DNA of 64,000 nucleotides from DATAOG01 sp963840925 (GTDB lineage Bacteria; Pseudomonadota; Alphaproteobacteria; Geminicoccales; Geminicoccaceae): NCBI GenBank assembly GCA_963840925.1, contig CAWJAY010000001.1, positions 54,583 to 118,582 of the forward strand, given 5' to 3'. Below the pieces are notes generated by a model. The model was given only the letters and a program-made list of their open reading frames with translations. It ran no database searches and was not told where the DNA came from. Shown here in pieces: positions 55,572 to 64,000 of the stretch. A program made the translations under genes and the position numbers. Numbering within the stretch: position 1 is the first letter of the stretch; the number at the start of each line of letters is the position of its first letter.

Positions 55572-56351
55572 ATGGATCTCGGCATCGCCGGCAAGACCGC
55601 ATTGGTCTGCGCCGCCAGCAAGGGGCTCGGGCGCGGCTGCGCGCTGGCGCTCGCGAACAACGGCGCCGAGGTGTTCATCACCGCGCGCACCGCGGACACG
55701 CTCGAGGCGGCCGCGCGCGAGCTTCGCGCGGCGACCGGCGCCAAGGTGACCGCGGTCGCTGGCGACATCACCACGCCCGAGGGCCGCAAGGCCGCACTCG
55801 CCGCCTGTCCCTCACCCGACATCCTGGTCAACAACGCCGGCGGCCCGCCGCCGGGCGATTTTCGGGAATGGGATGAGGACGACTGGCTCAAGGCCTGCAA
55901 CGCCAACATGATCACCGCGATTATGCTGATCAAAGCGGTGGTCGATGGCATGATCGAGCGCAGGTTCGGGCGGATCGTCAACATCACTTCGAGCTCGGTC
56001 AAGGCGCCGATTGCCCAGCTCGGCCTCTCGAACGGTGCGCGCTCCGGGCTCACCGGCTTCGTCGCCGGCCTCGCCCGGCAGACGGCCGAGCACGACGTCA
56101 CGATCAACAACATCCTGCCGGGCCGCTTCGATACCGACCGGCTGCGCTCGGGCCTCGCCTTTCAGGCCCAGAAATCGGGCCGGCCATTGGCCGACATCGA
56201 GGCCGAATCGAAGGCCCAGGTCCCGGCCAGGCGGTTCGGCCGGCCCGAGGAGTTCGGCGAGCTCTGCGCCTTCATCTGCAGCACCCAGGCAAGCTACATC
56301 ACCGGCCAGAACTTCCTGATCGACGGCGGCGCCTATCCCGGCACCTATTGA
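55572..56351 (+). CDS. SDR family protein without the canonical Tyr-x-x-x-Lys
   Basis: The 259-residue protein looks like a FabG-type SDR (CAASKGLGRGCALALANNGA, VNNAGGPPPGDFREWDEDDW, INNILPGRFDTDRLRSG, IDGGAYPGTY). The catalytic region reads NITSSSVKAPIAQLGLSNGARSG: where YxxxK is expected it has SNGAR, so the active tyrosine and lysine are replaced. The serine is kept. This subfamily exists in many proteobacteria and may have another chemistry or only bind cofactor. It starts 12 bases after hdaA behind GAGGAGG. Confidence 0.85.
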   Translation: MDLGIAGKTALVCAASKGLGRGCALALANNGAEVFITARTADTLEAAARELRAATGAKVTAVAGDITTPEGRKAALAACPSPDILVNNAGGPPPGDFREWDEDDWLKACNANMITAIMLIKAVVDGMIERRFGRIVNITSSSVKAPIAQLGLSNGARSGLTGFVAGLARQTAEHDVTINNILPGRFDTDRLRSGLAFQAQKSGRPLADIEAESKAQVPARRFGRPEEFGELCAFICSTQASYITGQNFLIDGGAYPGTY

Positions 56352-56461
56352 GCGCCGACGGCCCGACCGGCGACCTGCTGGCTGCCAACCCTGCCGCGCT
56401 GGCCCGGCCGCGCAGACTATGCGATGCTGAAGGACGTCTTCGACCCTGGCCCTGGACCCGG

Positions 56462-57670
56462 ATGACCGAGCCCCCGATCCGGCCGACCACGCGCTACGTC
56501 AACGTCGGTCACGCGTTTGCCCATCTGCTGATGCTGATTTTCCCGACCGCGGTGCTGGCGATGGAGGGCACCTGGGGCCTGGACTACGCCCGACTGCTGC
56601 CGCTCGGGTTCGCCGGCTACCTGATGTTCGGGATCGGCTCGCTGCCGGCCGGCTGGCTCGCCGACCGCTGGCAGAGCGGCTGGATGATAGCGCTCTACTA
56701 CCTCGGCAGCGGTGCGGCCTGCGTCCTCGCCGGCCTGGCTCAGGGCCCGTGGTCGCTGGCGCTCGGGCTGACGCTGATCGGGACGTTCGCGTCAATCTAC
56801 CATCCGGTCGCGCTGGCCTGGCTGGTCGGGGCCGGCGATCGGCCGGGCCGGACGCTCGGCATCAATGGCGTCTACGGCGCGATTGGCACGGCTGGCGCGG
56901 CGCTGGTCGCGGGCGCGCTCGCCGACCTGCTCTCGTGGCGCGCCGCGTTCCTGGTTCCGGGCGTAAGCTGCCTTGCGGTCGGCGCGGTCTTCACGGTCGG
57001 CGTCGCGCGCGGCCGCCACGCCATGGTGCGGGCCGGCTATCGGCGCAGCCGGGCGCCGGCGGACGGCGCCGAGGCCCGGCGCGGCCTGTTCATGATGCTC
57101 GGCGTGATCCTGTTCACCGGCCTGATCTTCCAGCTGGCCGCGATCGGCATGCCCAAGATCTTTCAGGCCCGCCTCGGCGATACCATCGGCACCAGCGCGA
57201 TCGCGGCCGGAACCCTGGTCTCGGTCGTCTACGCGATCTCGGCGCTCGGGCAGATCGCGGGCGGCCTGCTCGCCGATCGCTACGACGAGCGGACCCTCTA
57301 TCCGATCAGCTATGCGCTCCAGATCGTCGTGCTCGCGGTCGCGGCCTCGACCTTCAATCCGCTGCTGGTCGCCGTGATGGCGCTGGCCGTGACCATCCAG
57401 ACCGGCACCCAGCCGATCGAGAACTGCCTGATCGCGCGCTACACGCCCGAGACCTGGCGCGCCACCGTCTACGGCCTGAAGTTCGTCCTGGCGCTCGGCC
57501 TGAGCTCGCTCGGCGTGCCGCTGATCGCGCTGATCGTCGGCCGCACCGGCGCGGTCGACGGCGTGCTGCTGGCGATGCTCGCCTGCAGCGTGGTCGCGCT
57601 CGGCGTGGCGCTGATCCTGCCGCGCGGCGCGCGCCAGGCGAGCGCGCCGGCGATCCAGCCGGCCGAGTAG
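56462..57670 (+). CDS. MFS transporter
   Basis: The 402-residue protein has twelve membrane spans, with the MFS loop motif LPAGWLADRWQSGW between spans 2 and 3 and its pseudo-repeat IAGGLLADRYDERTLYP in the second half. It probably exports or imports a small organic solute; the type cannot be told. I used the ATG at 56462; an upstream TTG frame adds 38 residues without membrane character. It lies about 110 bases after the SDR gene and 8 bases before anmK. Confidence 0.88.
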   Translation: MTEPPIRPTTRYVNVGHAFAHLLMLIFPTAVLAMEGTWGLDYARLLPLGFAGYLMFGIGSLPAGWLADRWQSGWMIALYYLGSGAACVLAGLAQGPWSLALGLTLIGTFASIYHPVALAWLVGAGDRPGRTLGINGVYGAIGTAGAALVAGALADLLSWRAAFLVPGVSCLAVGAVFTVGVARGRHAMVRAGYRRSRAPADGAEARRGLFMMLGVILFTGLIFQLAAIGMPKIFQARLGDTIGTSAIAAGTLVSVVYAISALGQIAGGLLADRYDERTLYPISYALQIVVLAVAASTFNPLLVAVMALAVTIQTGTQPIENCLIARYTPETWRATVYGLKFVLALGLSSLGVPLIALIVGRTGAVDGVLLAMLACSVVALGVALILPRGARQASAPAIQPAE

Positions 57671-57678
57671 CGACGCTC

Positions 57679-58842
57679 GTGAGGCGCGGGGCGATTCGCT
57701 CCGGCCAGGTCCGGGCCAAGCGGGTCCGCACGGTCGCCGGGCTGATGACCGGCACCTCGATGGACGGCCTGGACGTGGCGCTCTGCCGGGTGACCTCGGC
57801 GCCCAAGCTCGGCTTCGAGCTGCTCGCCTTCGAGACCGTGCCGTTGCCCGCGGATCTGCGCCGCGCGCTGGCTGACGAGCGCCTGGCGGATCTGGCGGCG
57901 CTGGCGCGCACCGGCGCCGCGCTCGGCCGGTTCTTCGCCGACGCGCTCGGCGGCCTGCTCGAGCGCCATCCGGCGCCGCCGGACCTGATCGGCAGCCACG
58001 GCCAGACGGTCTACCACGAGCACGCTGTGGCCAGTCTGCAGCTGGGCGAGCCGGCGCATCTGGCCGCGCGCTTCCAGTGCCCGGTGGTCCATGATTTTCG
58101 CGCCAACGACATCGCGGTCGGGGGCGCGGGCGCGCCGCTGGTGCCCTATGTCGACTACCGGCTGCTGGGCGGCCGCGGCACGGCGCTGCTGGCGGTCAAC
58201 CTCGGCGGCATCGCCAATTTCACAGCTCTGCCGGCCGCGGGCGACGATCGCGATGCCGTGCTCGGCATGGACTGCGGGCCCGGCAACATGCTGCTCGATC
58301 AGATCGCGCGCCGCTTCTCCGGCGGCAAGCTTGCTGCTGACATCGATGGCCGGCTGGCGGCTCGCGGCGCGGTCCGCCCGGAACTGCTGGCCGAACTCTG
58401 CGCGCATCCGTTCTTCACGGCGCCGCCGCCCAAGTCGGCAGGCCGCGAGCAGTTCGGCGCCCCGTTCGTCGAGGCGCTGCTGGCCAAGGTCAGGCCCGAT
58501 AGCGAGCAGGCGTGGTGCGATCTGCTGGCGACCGCGACCGAGCTCACCGCATTCGGCGTGCACGACTGCTATCTGCGGCACGTGGCGCCGCAGCTGCCGG
58601 TCGAGGCGGTCGTGATCAGCGGCGGCGGCGCTCGCAATCCTGAGCTGATGGCGCGCCTGGCCGCGCGCTTTGGCAATCTGCCGGTCGGCACCAGTGACGC
58701 CTACGGGCTGCCGGTCGATGCCAAGGAGGCGATCGCGTTCGCGATCCTGGCCTCGGAGCGGATCGACGAGCGGCCGGCCAACCTGCCCTCAGTGACCGGC
58801 GGTGCCCGCCAGGTACTGCTCGGCAAGATCACCGAGTGCTAG
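57679..58842 (+). CDS. anmK: anhydro-N-acetylmuramic acid kinase
   Basis: The 387-residue kinase has GLMTGTSMDGLDVALCRV, LIGSHGQTVYHE, FQCPVVHDFRANDIAVGGAG, VNLGGIANFTALP, LGMDCGPGNMLLDQ and VISGGGARNPELM, diagnostic of AnmK. It phosphorylates and opens anhydroMurNAc during cell-wall recycling. A GTG at 57679 adds about 22 residues before the family start; an internal ATG at 57745 lies inside the ATP loop and is too late. The 3' end overlaps the MarR gene on the other strand by 54 bases. Confidence 0.95.
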   Translation: MRRGAIRSGQVRAKRVRTVAGLMTGTSMDGLDVALCRVTSAPKLGFELLAFETVPLPADLRRALADERLADLAALARTGAALGRFFADALGGLLERHPAPPDLIGSHGQTVYHEHAVASLQLGEPAHLAARFQCPVVHDFRANDIAVGGAGAPLVPYVDYRLLGGRGTALLAVNLGGIANFTALPAAGDDRDAVLGMDCGPGNMLLDQIARRFSGGKLAADIDGRLAARGAVRPELLAELCAHPFFTAPPPKSAGREQFGAPFVEALLAKVRPDSEQAWCDLLATATELTAFGVHDCYLRHVAPQLPVEAVVISGGGARNPELMARLAARFGNLPVGTSDAYGLPVDAKEAIAFAILASERIDERPANLPSVTGGARQVLLGKITEC

Positions 58843-59340
58843 CACGCCGGGCGGCCGGCTCAGCTGCTCGGTCCAGAATCCCTCGAGGCTCTTGAGCCGG
58901 CCGTTGAGCTGGTCGAGCGGCGCGACGTTGGGCCGGGTGCGCAGCGCCTCGCTGTGGCGCGCGAGCATGGCCGAGAGCTCGGCGCACAGCGCGCGGCCGC
59001 GCTCCGAGAGCCGGACCCGCATCACCCGCCGGTCGTGGCGGGAGCGCTGCTGCTCGACGAAGCCCGCCTCGACCAGACGCTTCAGATTGTAGGTAACGTT
59101 CGAGCCCAGATAGTAGCCGCGGCTCATCAACTCGCCGACGCTGACCTCCTCGTCGCCGATGTTGGCCAGCAGCAGGCTCTGGACGTTGTTGATCTGATCG
59201 ATGCCCAGGCGCTCCAGCTCGACGCGCAGCACGTCGAGGAAACGCCGGTGCAGGCGCTCGATCAGGGTGATCGTCTCGGCGTAGTCGCTGACCGGCAAGG
59301 GGTCCGATCCGAGTTCGGCGGTCAACGCCTGTGACCGCAC
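58789..59340 (-). CDS. MarR family transcriptional regulator (LdtR-like)
   Basis: The 183-residue regulator has ITLIERLHRRFLDVLRVELE, then a winged helix with INNVQSLLLANIGDEEVSVG, the recognition helix RGYYLGSNVTYNLKRLVEAG and the wing QQRSRHDRRVMRVRLSERG. It is close to LdtR of Rhizobiales and Liberibacter, which controls an L,D-transpeptidase gene and stress responses. I chose a GTG at 59340 because the family has about 25 residues before the first helix; a longer frame reaches 59487 but shares its ATG with the opposite gene. No target is visible nearby. Confidence 0.82.
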   Translation of the reverse strand: MRSQALTAELGSDPLPVSDYAETITLIERLHRRFLDVLRVELERLGIDQINNVQSLLLANIGDEEVSVGELMSRGYYLGSNVTYNLKRLVEAGFVEQQRSRHDRRVMRVRLSERGRALCAELSAMLARHSEALRTRPNVAPLDQLNGRLKSLEGFWTEQLSRPPGVLALGDLAEQYLAGTAGH

Positions 59341-59485
59341 CCGGGCTGAGCCTAGTCGAGGTCGGTTAAAATCCTCTGAAAGCCGGAGCGCCGCCGGCGC
59401 GCTGCCGCTGTGATCGCCGTTCACCTTTCCGAAAGGAAGCTCGCGCAGCATGCGCGTGCTTGCTGGTTGAGCTGGAGGACTCTGC

Positions 59486-60652
59486 ATGCCCGTCGTACCG
59501 TGGAAGAGCTGGCCGATCCTCGCGGTCGCCGGCGGCGTTCTGCTGACCGTCGCCGCCTGCGCCCCGAACCGCGCGGTCGAGCCGCGTCTGGACCCGTCCT
59601 TGGCGGGCGCCGAGCGGGAGGAGGGCCGCTACGGCACGCTGTTGCGGCTGGCGTCGTCGACCCGCGCCGGCGGCGATCCGGCGGCCGCGATCAACGTCTA
59701 TCAGCAGGCGATCGCGCTCGAGCGTGGCCGGGCCGATGCCTACGTCCTGCTGGGCGACACGCTGGTTGAGCTCAAGCGCTACGATGACGCCGCCCAGATC
59801 TACGAGGAGGCGCTGCAGCGCAGCTCGGACGATCTGGCCGCGCATCGCGGCTATGCCCGGGCGATGCTCGGGCTGAACCGTCCCGAGGCCGCGATCGTGC
59901 ACTATCAGGCGGTGCTCGCCCAGGATCCGGACGATATCCAGGCGAACAACGGGCTTGGGGTCGCCTACGATCTCTCCGGCCAGCACGAGGCGGCCGAAGC
60001 CGCCTATCGGGCTGGCCTGGAGGTGGCGCCCGACAGCATGCTGCTGCGCAACAATCTCGGCCTGTCGCTGTCGCTCGCCGGCCGTCATCAGGAAGCGATC
60101 GAGCTGCTGCGGGCGGTCGCCGACGAGCCCGGCGCCAAGCCCGGGAACCGGCAGAACCTGGCGCTCGCCTATGGCCTCGCGGGCGATCTCGTGGCCGCCG
60201 AGCGGATCAGCCGGCTCGATCTCGACGAGGAGTCGGTGCAGAACAATCTCGCCTACTTCGCAGCGCTGGCCGCGGTCGACGACGAGCGCAAGCGGGCGGC
60301 AGCACTCGGGGTCCATGCGCCGGAGCTGAGCGACGGCGTGACCGATGCGGAGACCGGGCGCCGCCTGAGCGCGATCGCGCTCGAGGGCCCGGGCCTCGAG
60401 CTCGGCTTGGCGCCGACCGGCCGCTGGTTCGTCAATCTCGGCGACTACGGCAGCTCGCAGCAGGCGGCGTCCGCCTGGCGCGAGCTGCGCCGGTTGCACG
60501 GCGACCTGCTCGGCGACCTGACCCGCCTCGCGGGGGCCCAGGACGGCGGCCAGCCGCTGCTGGTCGGCCCGCTGTCGGACGCGAGCGGGGCGGAATCGCT
60601 GTGCGGCACGCTGCGCCAGCGCGGTCAGCTCTGCGACACCTTGGCCCTCTAG
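59486..60652 (+). CDS. TPR lipoprotein with SPOR-like C terminus (TadD-like)
   Basis: The 388-residue protein has a lipobox (LLTVAAC, Cys25), four to five TPR units (about 55-235; for example ADAYVLLGDTLVELKRYDDA, IQANNGLGVAYDLSGQHEAA) and an ending with WFVNLGDYGSSQQAASAWRE that resembles a SPOR peptidoglycan-binding domain. TadD-type lipoproteins help build the Tad pilus secretin. It precedes a tadABC-like set on the other strand by about 670 bases. The ATG follows CTGGAGGACTCTGC. TadD is the most likely role, but the SPOR end is not in classic TadD. Confidence 0.75.
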   Translation: MPVVPWKSWPILAVAGGVLLTVAACAPNRAVEPRLDPSLAGAEREEGRYGTLLRLASSTRAGGDPAAAINVYQQAIALERGRADAYVLLGDTLVELKRYDDAAQIYEEALQRSSDDLAAHRGYARAMLGLNRPEAAIVHYQAVLAQDPDDIQANNGLGVAYDLSGQHEAAEAAYRAGLEVAPDSMLLRNNLGLSLSLAGRHQEAIELLRAVADEPGAKPGNRQNLALAYGLAGDLVAAERISRLDLDEESVQNNLAYFAALAAVDDERKRAAALGVHAPELSDGVTDAETGRRLSAIALEGPGLELGLAPTGRWFVNLGDYGSSQQAASAWRELRRLHGDLLGDLTRLAGAQDGGQPLLVGPLSDASGAESLCGTLRQRGQLCDTLAL

Positions 60653-61326
60653 CAGGCTGGGCCGCCCGGGGCCGCCGACGCGGCGCCCCGGTTCGGGATC
60701 GGAACCCGACCCGGCCCGGCATGTCTCTGACCTACCGAGTCTGGCGCGGGCGGCTGCCGGCGCCCGCCCGCGGCCGCGACGCCCGTTCCCGGCCAGCGGT
60801 GCCCGCTAGCGGCCGCGGCGACCGTGGCCGTGCCTGGTGCTGGCGCGCTCGCCACGCGATGCCGGCCTGAGCAGCCGCCCGACCGCGCAGCGCCGAGCGG
60901 ATCTGACCTCAGCGCCTCGAGTTAGAGCTCCCGACAAATCCCGGCGCTCGCGGCGCCGCCATGCTCCCGCCGCCCTTGCGATCGCGGCCGTCGAGGCCGA
61001 GCAAGACCCTCGCCGCGGCTTCGCGTCGGAGGCGGCGCTCGGGGCCGATCCCCGGCATCAGCTGCGGCGCGCGCCGGGCTGCATCGAAGTATCGATCGGC
61101 TTGCTGTGTGCGCGGTCCATGAGTTGCCATGCCTGCGCTGAGTGCGGCCAGCTGGGGGCAATCCGGTTCGGGCCGCACCGCGGGTCGGGTGGGCTCGGAA
61201 ACCTCGGCCCTCGATCGCCTGTGGCCCGGGCGTGGGACAACTCCCTGCCGCTCGCGCCGCGGGCGGCCGTTGGCAGATCCCGGTGGCGATCGGGAAAGGC
61301 TAGAGTCGGAAGAAGCCCGGAGCCGC
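60653..61326. other. gene-free stretch between the TPR gene and tadC
   Basis: About 670 bases of G+C-rich DNA in which I see no gene, tRNA or pilin. Short frames on both strands lack family signals. Both flanking genes end here, so no promoter is expected. Confidence 0.5.
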
Positions 61327-62298
61327 CTAGTTGCCCATGTTGTCCATGACGTTGATGATCGCCGGACCGACCAGGACGATGAACAGGACGGGCAGGATGA
61401 ACAGGATCATCGGGACGGTCAGCGTGGCCGGCAGGCGCGCTGCCTTCTCCTCGGCCTTGAGCAGGCGCTGGTCACGGAACTCGTTGGCCAGCACGCGCAG
61501 CGACTGGGACAGCGGCGTGCCGTATTTCTCGGTTTGCATCAGTGTGTTCACGACCCCGCGGATCGCCGCCAGGTTGGTCCGGCGATTGAGATTGAGCAGC
61601 GCCTGGCGGCGTTCCGGCAGGAAGCCGAGCTCGATCGAGGTCAGCGACAATTCCTCGGCGAGCTCCGCGTTGGCGCCGCCGATCTCGTTTGCGACCCGCT
61701 CGAGCGCGACATCCAGCGAAAGGCCGGATTTGCGCAGATCACCAGCAGATCGAGCGCGTCCGGCAGGCCTTTGGAGAGGGTGACCTGGCGCTTCTTGGTG
61801 AGATTGGACACGTAGAGCTCGGGCGCGAAGAAGCCAAGCCCGAGTGCCACGACCACGGCCAAGAGACGGCCGGTCGGCGCCAGGTCGCCGACCTGGAGCA
61901 GGTAGACCAGAAGGAACGCGACCGCGCCGAGCAGGATCGGGGTTGCGAGCTTGAAGAACAGGAACACGACGATCGCGTCGCGCGAGCGCAGCCCGGCCTG
62001 CGCCAGGCGGTCGTTCAGCTTGTCGCTCTGCTGGCTCTGCATCAGCTTGAGCGCGTTGACCACCTGGCGCATCGCGCCCAGGCTTTCGCTCCGGCGCTTG
62101 CGCGGCTTGTCCCGGAGCACCGTGCCGCGCAGCTGGTCGCGCCGCTCGGCGAGCATCTTGGCCCGGCGCTCCATCGGTGGCGCTCGAGCAGGCCGTACCA
62201 GACCGCGACCACGGTGATGAACGCCAGGCCCGCGACCAGGACGACCAGCAGCAATCCGCAGTCAGCCCGAAGGGCAGATACTGGTCGAGCTTGTTCAT
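61327..62298 (-). CDS. tadC: Tad/Flp pilus assembly membrane protein TadC, three frameshifts
   Basis: Pieces in different frames add up to a TadC of about 324 residues: MNKLDQYLPFGL; LLLVVLVAGLAFITVVAVWY; RRAKMLAERRDQLRGTVL with DKLNDRLAQAGLRSRDAIVV and YVSNLTKKRQVTLSKGLPDA; then the T2SSF core SGLSLDVALERVANEIGGAN, RRQALLNLNRRTNLAAIRGV and LPVLFIVLVGPAIINVM. Single missing bases near 62258, 62176 and 61735 explain the breaks. It is an inner-membrane platform protein of the Tad pilus. The start ATG overlaps the expected tadB stop (ATGA). Confidence 0.8.
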   Translation of the reverse strand: MNKLDQYLPFGLTADCCWSSWSRAWRSSPWSRSGTACSSATDGAPGQDARRAARPAARHGAPGQAAQAPERKPGRDAPGGQRAQADAEPAERQAERPPGAGRAALARRDRRVPVLQARNPDPARRGRVPSGLPAPGRRPGADRPSLGRGRGTRAWLLRARALRVQSHQEAPGHPLQRPAGRARSAGDLRKSGLSLDVALERVANEIGGANAELAEELSLTSIELGFLPERRQALLNLNRRTNLAAIRGVVNTLMQTEKYGTPLSQSLRVLANEFRDQRLLKAEEKAARLPATLTVPMILFILPVLFIVLVGPAIINVMDNMGN

Positions 62299-63290
62299 AT
62301 GTCGACCTGATCATCTTGGCCATCACACCAAGGCCGACCGCCAGGCTCGTGAAGCCCATGGACGATCATGAACCCAGCCCCGGGGATCGGTGAACAGCGT
62401 GCTCCATGTAAACCGGGTTTCTACGAACGAGATCACGCCCGCCATGATGAACGGCAGCGAGCCGATGATCAGCGCCAGGCGCGCGCTTCCGACGACAGCG
62501 CCTTGACCTTGAGGCGCACCTGATCGCGCCTCCGCACCATGTCGGTCAGGTTCTCGAGATTTCGCCGAGATTGCCGCCGGTCTCCCGCTGGATCGTGAGG
62601 GTGATGACGAGGAAGTTGAATTCGGGGAATGCGAGCCGCTCGGCCGCTGGCCCACATCGACTCGTCCATCGCGACGCCGAGCTTCATCCGTCGGTGACCC
62701 GGCTGAATTCGCTGCCGACCGGGTCCTGAATTTCCTCCCCCATGATCTTAGCGCCTCGGGCGCGGGCAGGCCCGCCCGGATGCCGCGGACGATCAGTTCG
62801 ATGCGCGTCGGGAAAAGCGGCGAGGAACTTCTTCATCCGCCGCCCGATCCGTCGCCGATCACGCAGTGCCGGCAGCCCGACCCCGACGCACGCCGAGGCA
62901 GGCCGGACGAGGAGAGAGAAGGGCCAGAAGGCGAGGACCACCGCCGGTGCCGAGCGCCGGGGCCCAGGCAGAACAGCACGAAAACACCCAGCTTGACCTC
63001 GCTTGCCGGTGCGCTCCAGGCGCATCCGCAGGATGCCGGATCGGCAGCAGCCGCTGATCAGCTTATCGAGGCTCGCGAACGAGTTGTCCGTCTTGTTGCG
63101 CGGACGCTCGCGACGGGGCCGCGGAGCGCCCCTGCCGGCGGCCGCTGCGGGGCCCGGCCTGCGGGCTCAGGCGCCGGCGCAGCCGCCGCGCGTCCTCTGG
63201 AACAAGGTCAGCCACACCAGCGCGACCAGGCCCACCATCAGCAGGCTGACGACAAACATGGCCGCCGACAGCAGATCCGGGTCGCGTGGC
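62296..63290 (-). CDS. tadB: Tad/Flp pilus assembly membrane protein TadB, multiply frameshifted
   Basis: Readable pieces occur in order: FVVSLLMVGLVALVWLTLFQ (membrane N terminus), NKTDNSFASLDKLISG, KKFLAAFPDA, KIMGEEIQDPVGSEFSRVTD, MKLGVAMDESMWA, ENLTDMVRRRDQVRLKVKAL, LALIIGSLPFIMAGVISFV and FTSLAVGLGVMAKMIR. Together they make the T2SSF-type TadB with a normal order of segments. Several single-base losses break it. The exact start cannot be given because the frame is damaged just after the tadA stop. TadB pairs with TadC as the pilus motor platform. Boundaries are approximate. Confidence 0.72.
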
Positions 63291-63310
63291 GATCAGCTCG
63301 AGCAGCGGAG

Positions 63311-64000
63311 TCAGGCCATCCTCAGCCTGCGGAGCGCGCGGTCGAGGCCGAAATATTCGGCGCGCTCGGCAAAGTGCGGCCGCACCGCGCCCGACCTGAA
63401 GTCGCCGATCAGGGTCCCGTCGCGGTCCACGCCCTGGAAGTCGAAGGTGAAAAGGTCCTGCGTCGTGATCACGTCGCCTTCCATGCCGATCACCTCGATC
63501 ACATGGGTGATCCGCCGGACGCCGTCGCGCATGCGCTGGACCTGGATAATCAGGTGGACCGCCCCGGCGATCTGGGTGCGCAGCGCCTTGCTCGGGAGGT
63601 TGATGCCCGCCATCCCGATCAGGTTCTCCATCCGGGTCAGCGCTTCGCGCGGATTGTTGGCGTGCAGCGTGCTCATCGAGCCGTCGTGGCCGGTGTTCAT
63701 CGCCTGCAGCATGTCGAGCGCCTCGGCGCCGCGCACTCGCCGACGATGATCCGGTCGGGGCGCATGCGCAGCGCGTTCTTACCAGGTCGCGGATCGCGAC
63801 TCGCCGGTGCCCTCCAGGTTGGCCGGCCGGGTCTCCAGGCGGACCACGTGCGGCTGCTGCAGCTGCAGCTCGGCCGCGTCCTCGACCGTGACCATGCGCT
63901 CGGCCGGGATCGATCAGGTGCGACAGGCGTTCAGCAAGGTGGTCTTGCCTGTGCCGGTGCCGCCGGAGATCAGGATGTTGAGCCGGCAGGCGGCGGCGAT
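63311..64000 (-). CDS. tadA: Tad pilus ATPase TadA/CpaF (partial, frameshifted, cut by window edge)
   Basis: The C-terminal part of a secretion ATPase: Walker A GGTGTGKTTLLNA (near 63940), MVTVEDAAELQLQQPHVVRL (Asp box), MRPDRIIVGE with RGAEALDMLQAMNTGHDGSM (Walker B and His box), STLHANNPREALTRMENLIG, and an end of EYFGLDRALRRLRMA. It drives assembly of Flp-type pili with ATP. The gene continues beyond the right edge and is broken by missing bases near 63735, 63780 and 63910. The last 425 bases of reading frame (63311-63736) are intact. tadB follows about 20 bases later. Confidence 0.85.

Noticed and set aside
58789..59487. Longer version of the MarR regulator starting at 59487
   Set aside because: Its ATG shares the GCATGC sequence with the start of the TPR gene on the other strand, and the added 49 residues are not found in the family.

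Overview
The window is high-G+C DNA from an alphaproteobacterium. The evidence is gene order: rpsF-rpsR-DUF2232-rplI diverges from fabD-fabG-acpP-fabF-mltG-gmk; lptF-lptG-lptD-surA-rsmA form one run; DUF2066, CDP-alcohol phosphatidyltransferase, PerM-type permease and Hda-like ATPase form another. PhaR, CbtAB, an LdtR-like MarR regulator and a Tad pilus locus fit the same group. The genus cannot be named from sequence alone; a Rhodospirillales or Geminicoccaceae-like lineage is an inference.
Layout: 0-5.8 kb holds the end of a sugar-binding protein gene and a tightly overlapped signalling operon (hybrid-type sensor kinase, receiver protein, receiver-adenylate cyclase) followed by DUF3616 and GNAT genes. 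5.9-17.2 kb holds metabolic and transport genes: two oxidoreductases, an M48 lipoprotein protease, a DUF892 protein, and a D-cysteine desulfhydrase divergent from a complete cystine-type ABC importer. 17.4-19.1 kb is an intact IS1182-family element. 19.4-23.1 kb is a peptide-type ABC transporter without a binding protein. 23.1-30 kb is a patchwork of DUF29 copies, gene fragments, hairpins and a lower-G+C block with a broken DUF2235 lipoprotein gene, a small unknown ORF and a Kua/CarF-type lipid desaturase. 30-61 kb is mostly conserved housekeeping DNA for PHA control, cobalt uptake, ribosomal proteins, fatty acid synthesis, peptidoglycan and LPS export, purine synthesis and replication control, interrupted by one A+T-rich PD-(D/E)XK-like gene between holC and ndk. 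61.3-64 kb carries tadC, tadB and tadA, all frameshifted and running off the right edge.
The genes that hang together best are the outer-membrane biogenesis set (lptD, lptF, lptG, surA), the fatty-acid synthesis set (fabD, fabG, acpP, fabF) and the cystine/D-cysteine set. Single-base indels break several otherwise well conserved genes (response regulators, peptide permeases, Tad genes), which points to sequence errors more than to gene decay. The DUF2235 gene is different: it carries a dinucleotide-repeat shift, a poly-A shift and a nonsense codon. The best candidates for something new are the DUF2235/ORF117/lipid-desaturase cassette and the lone nuclease-like gene.
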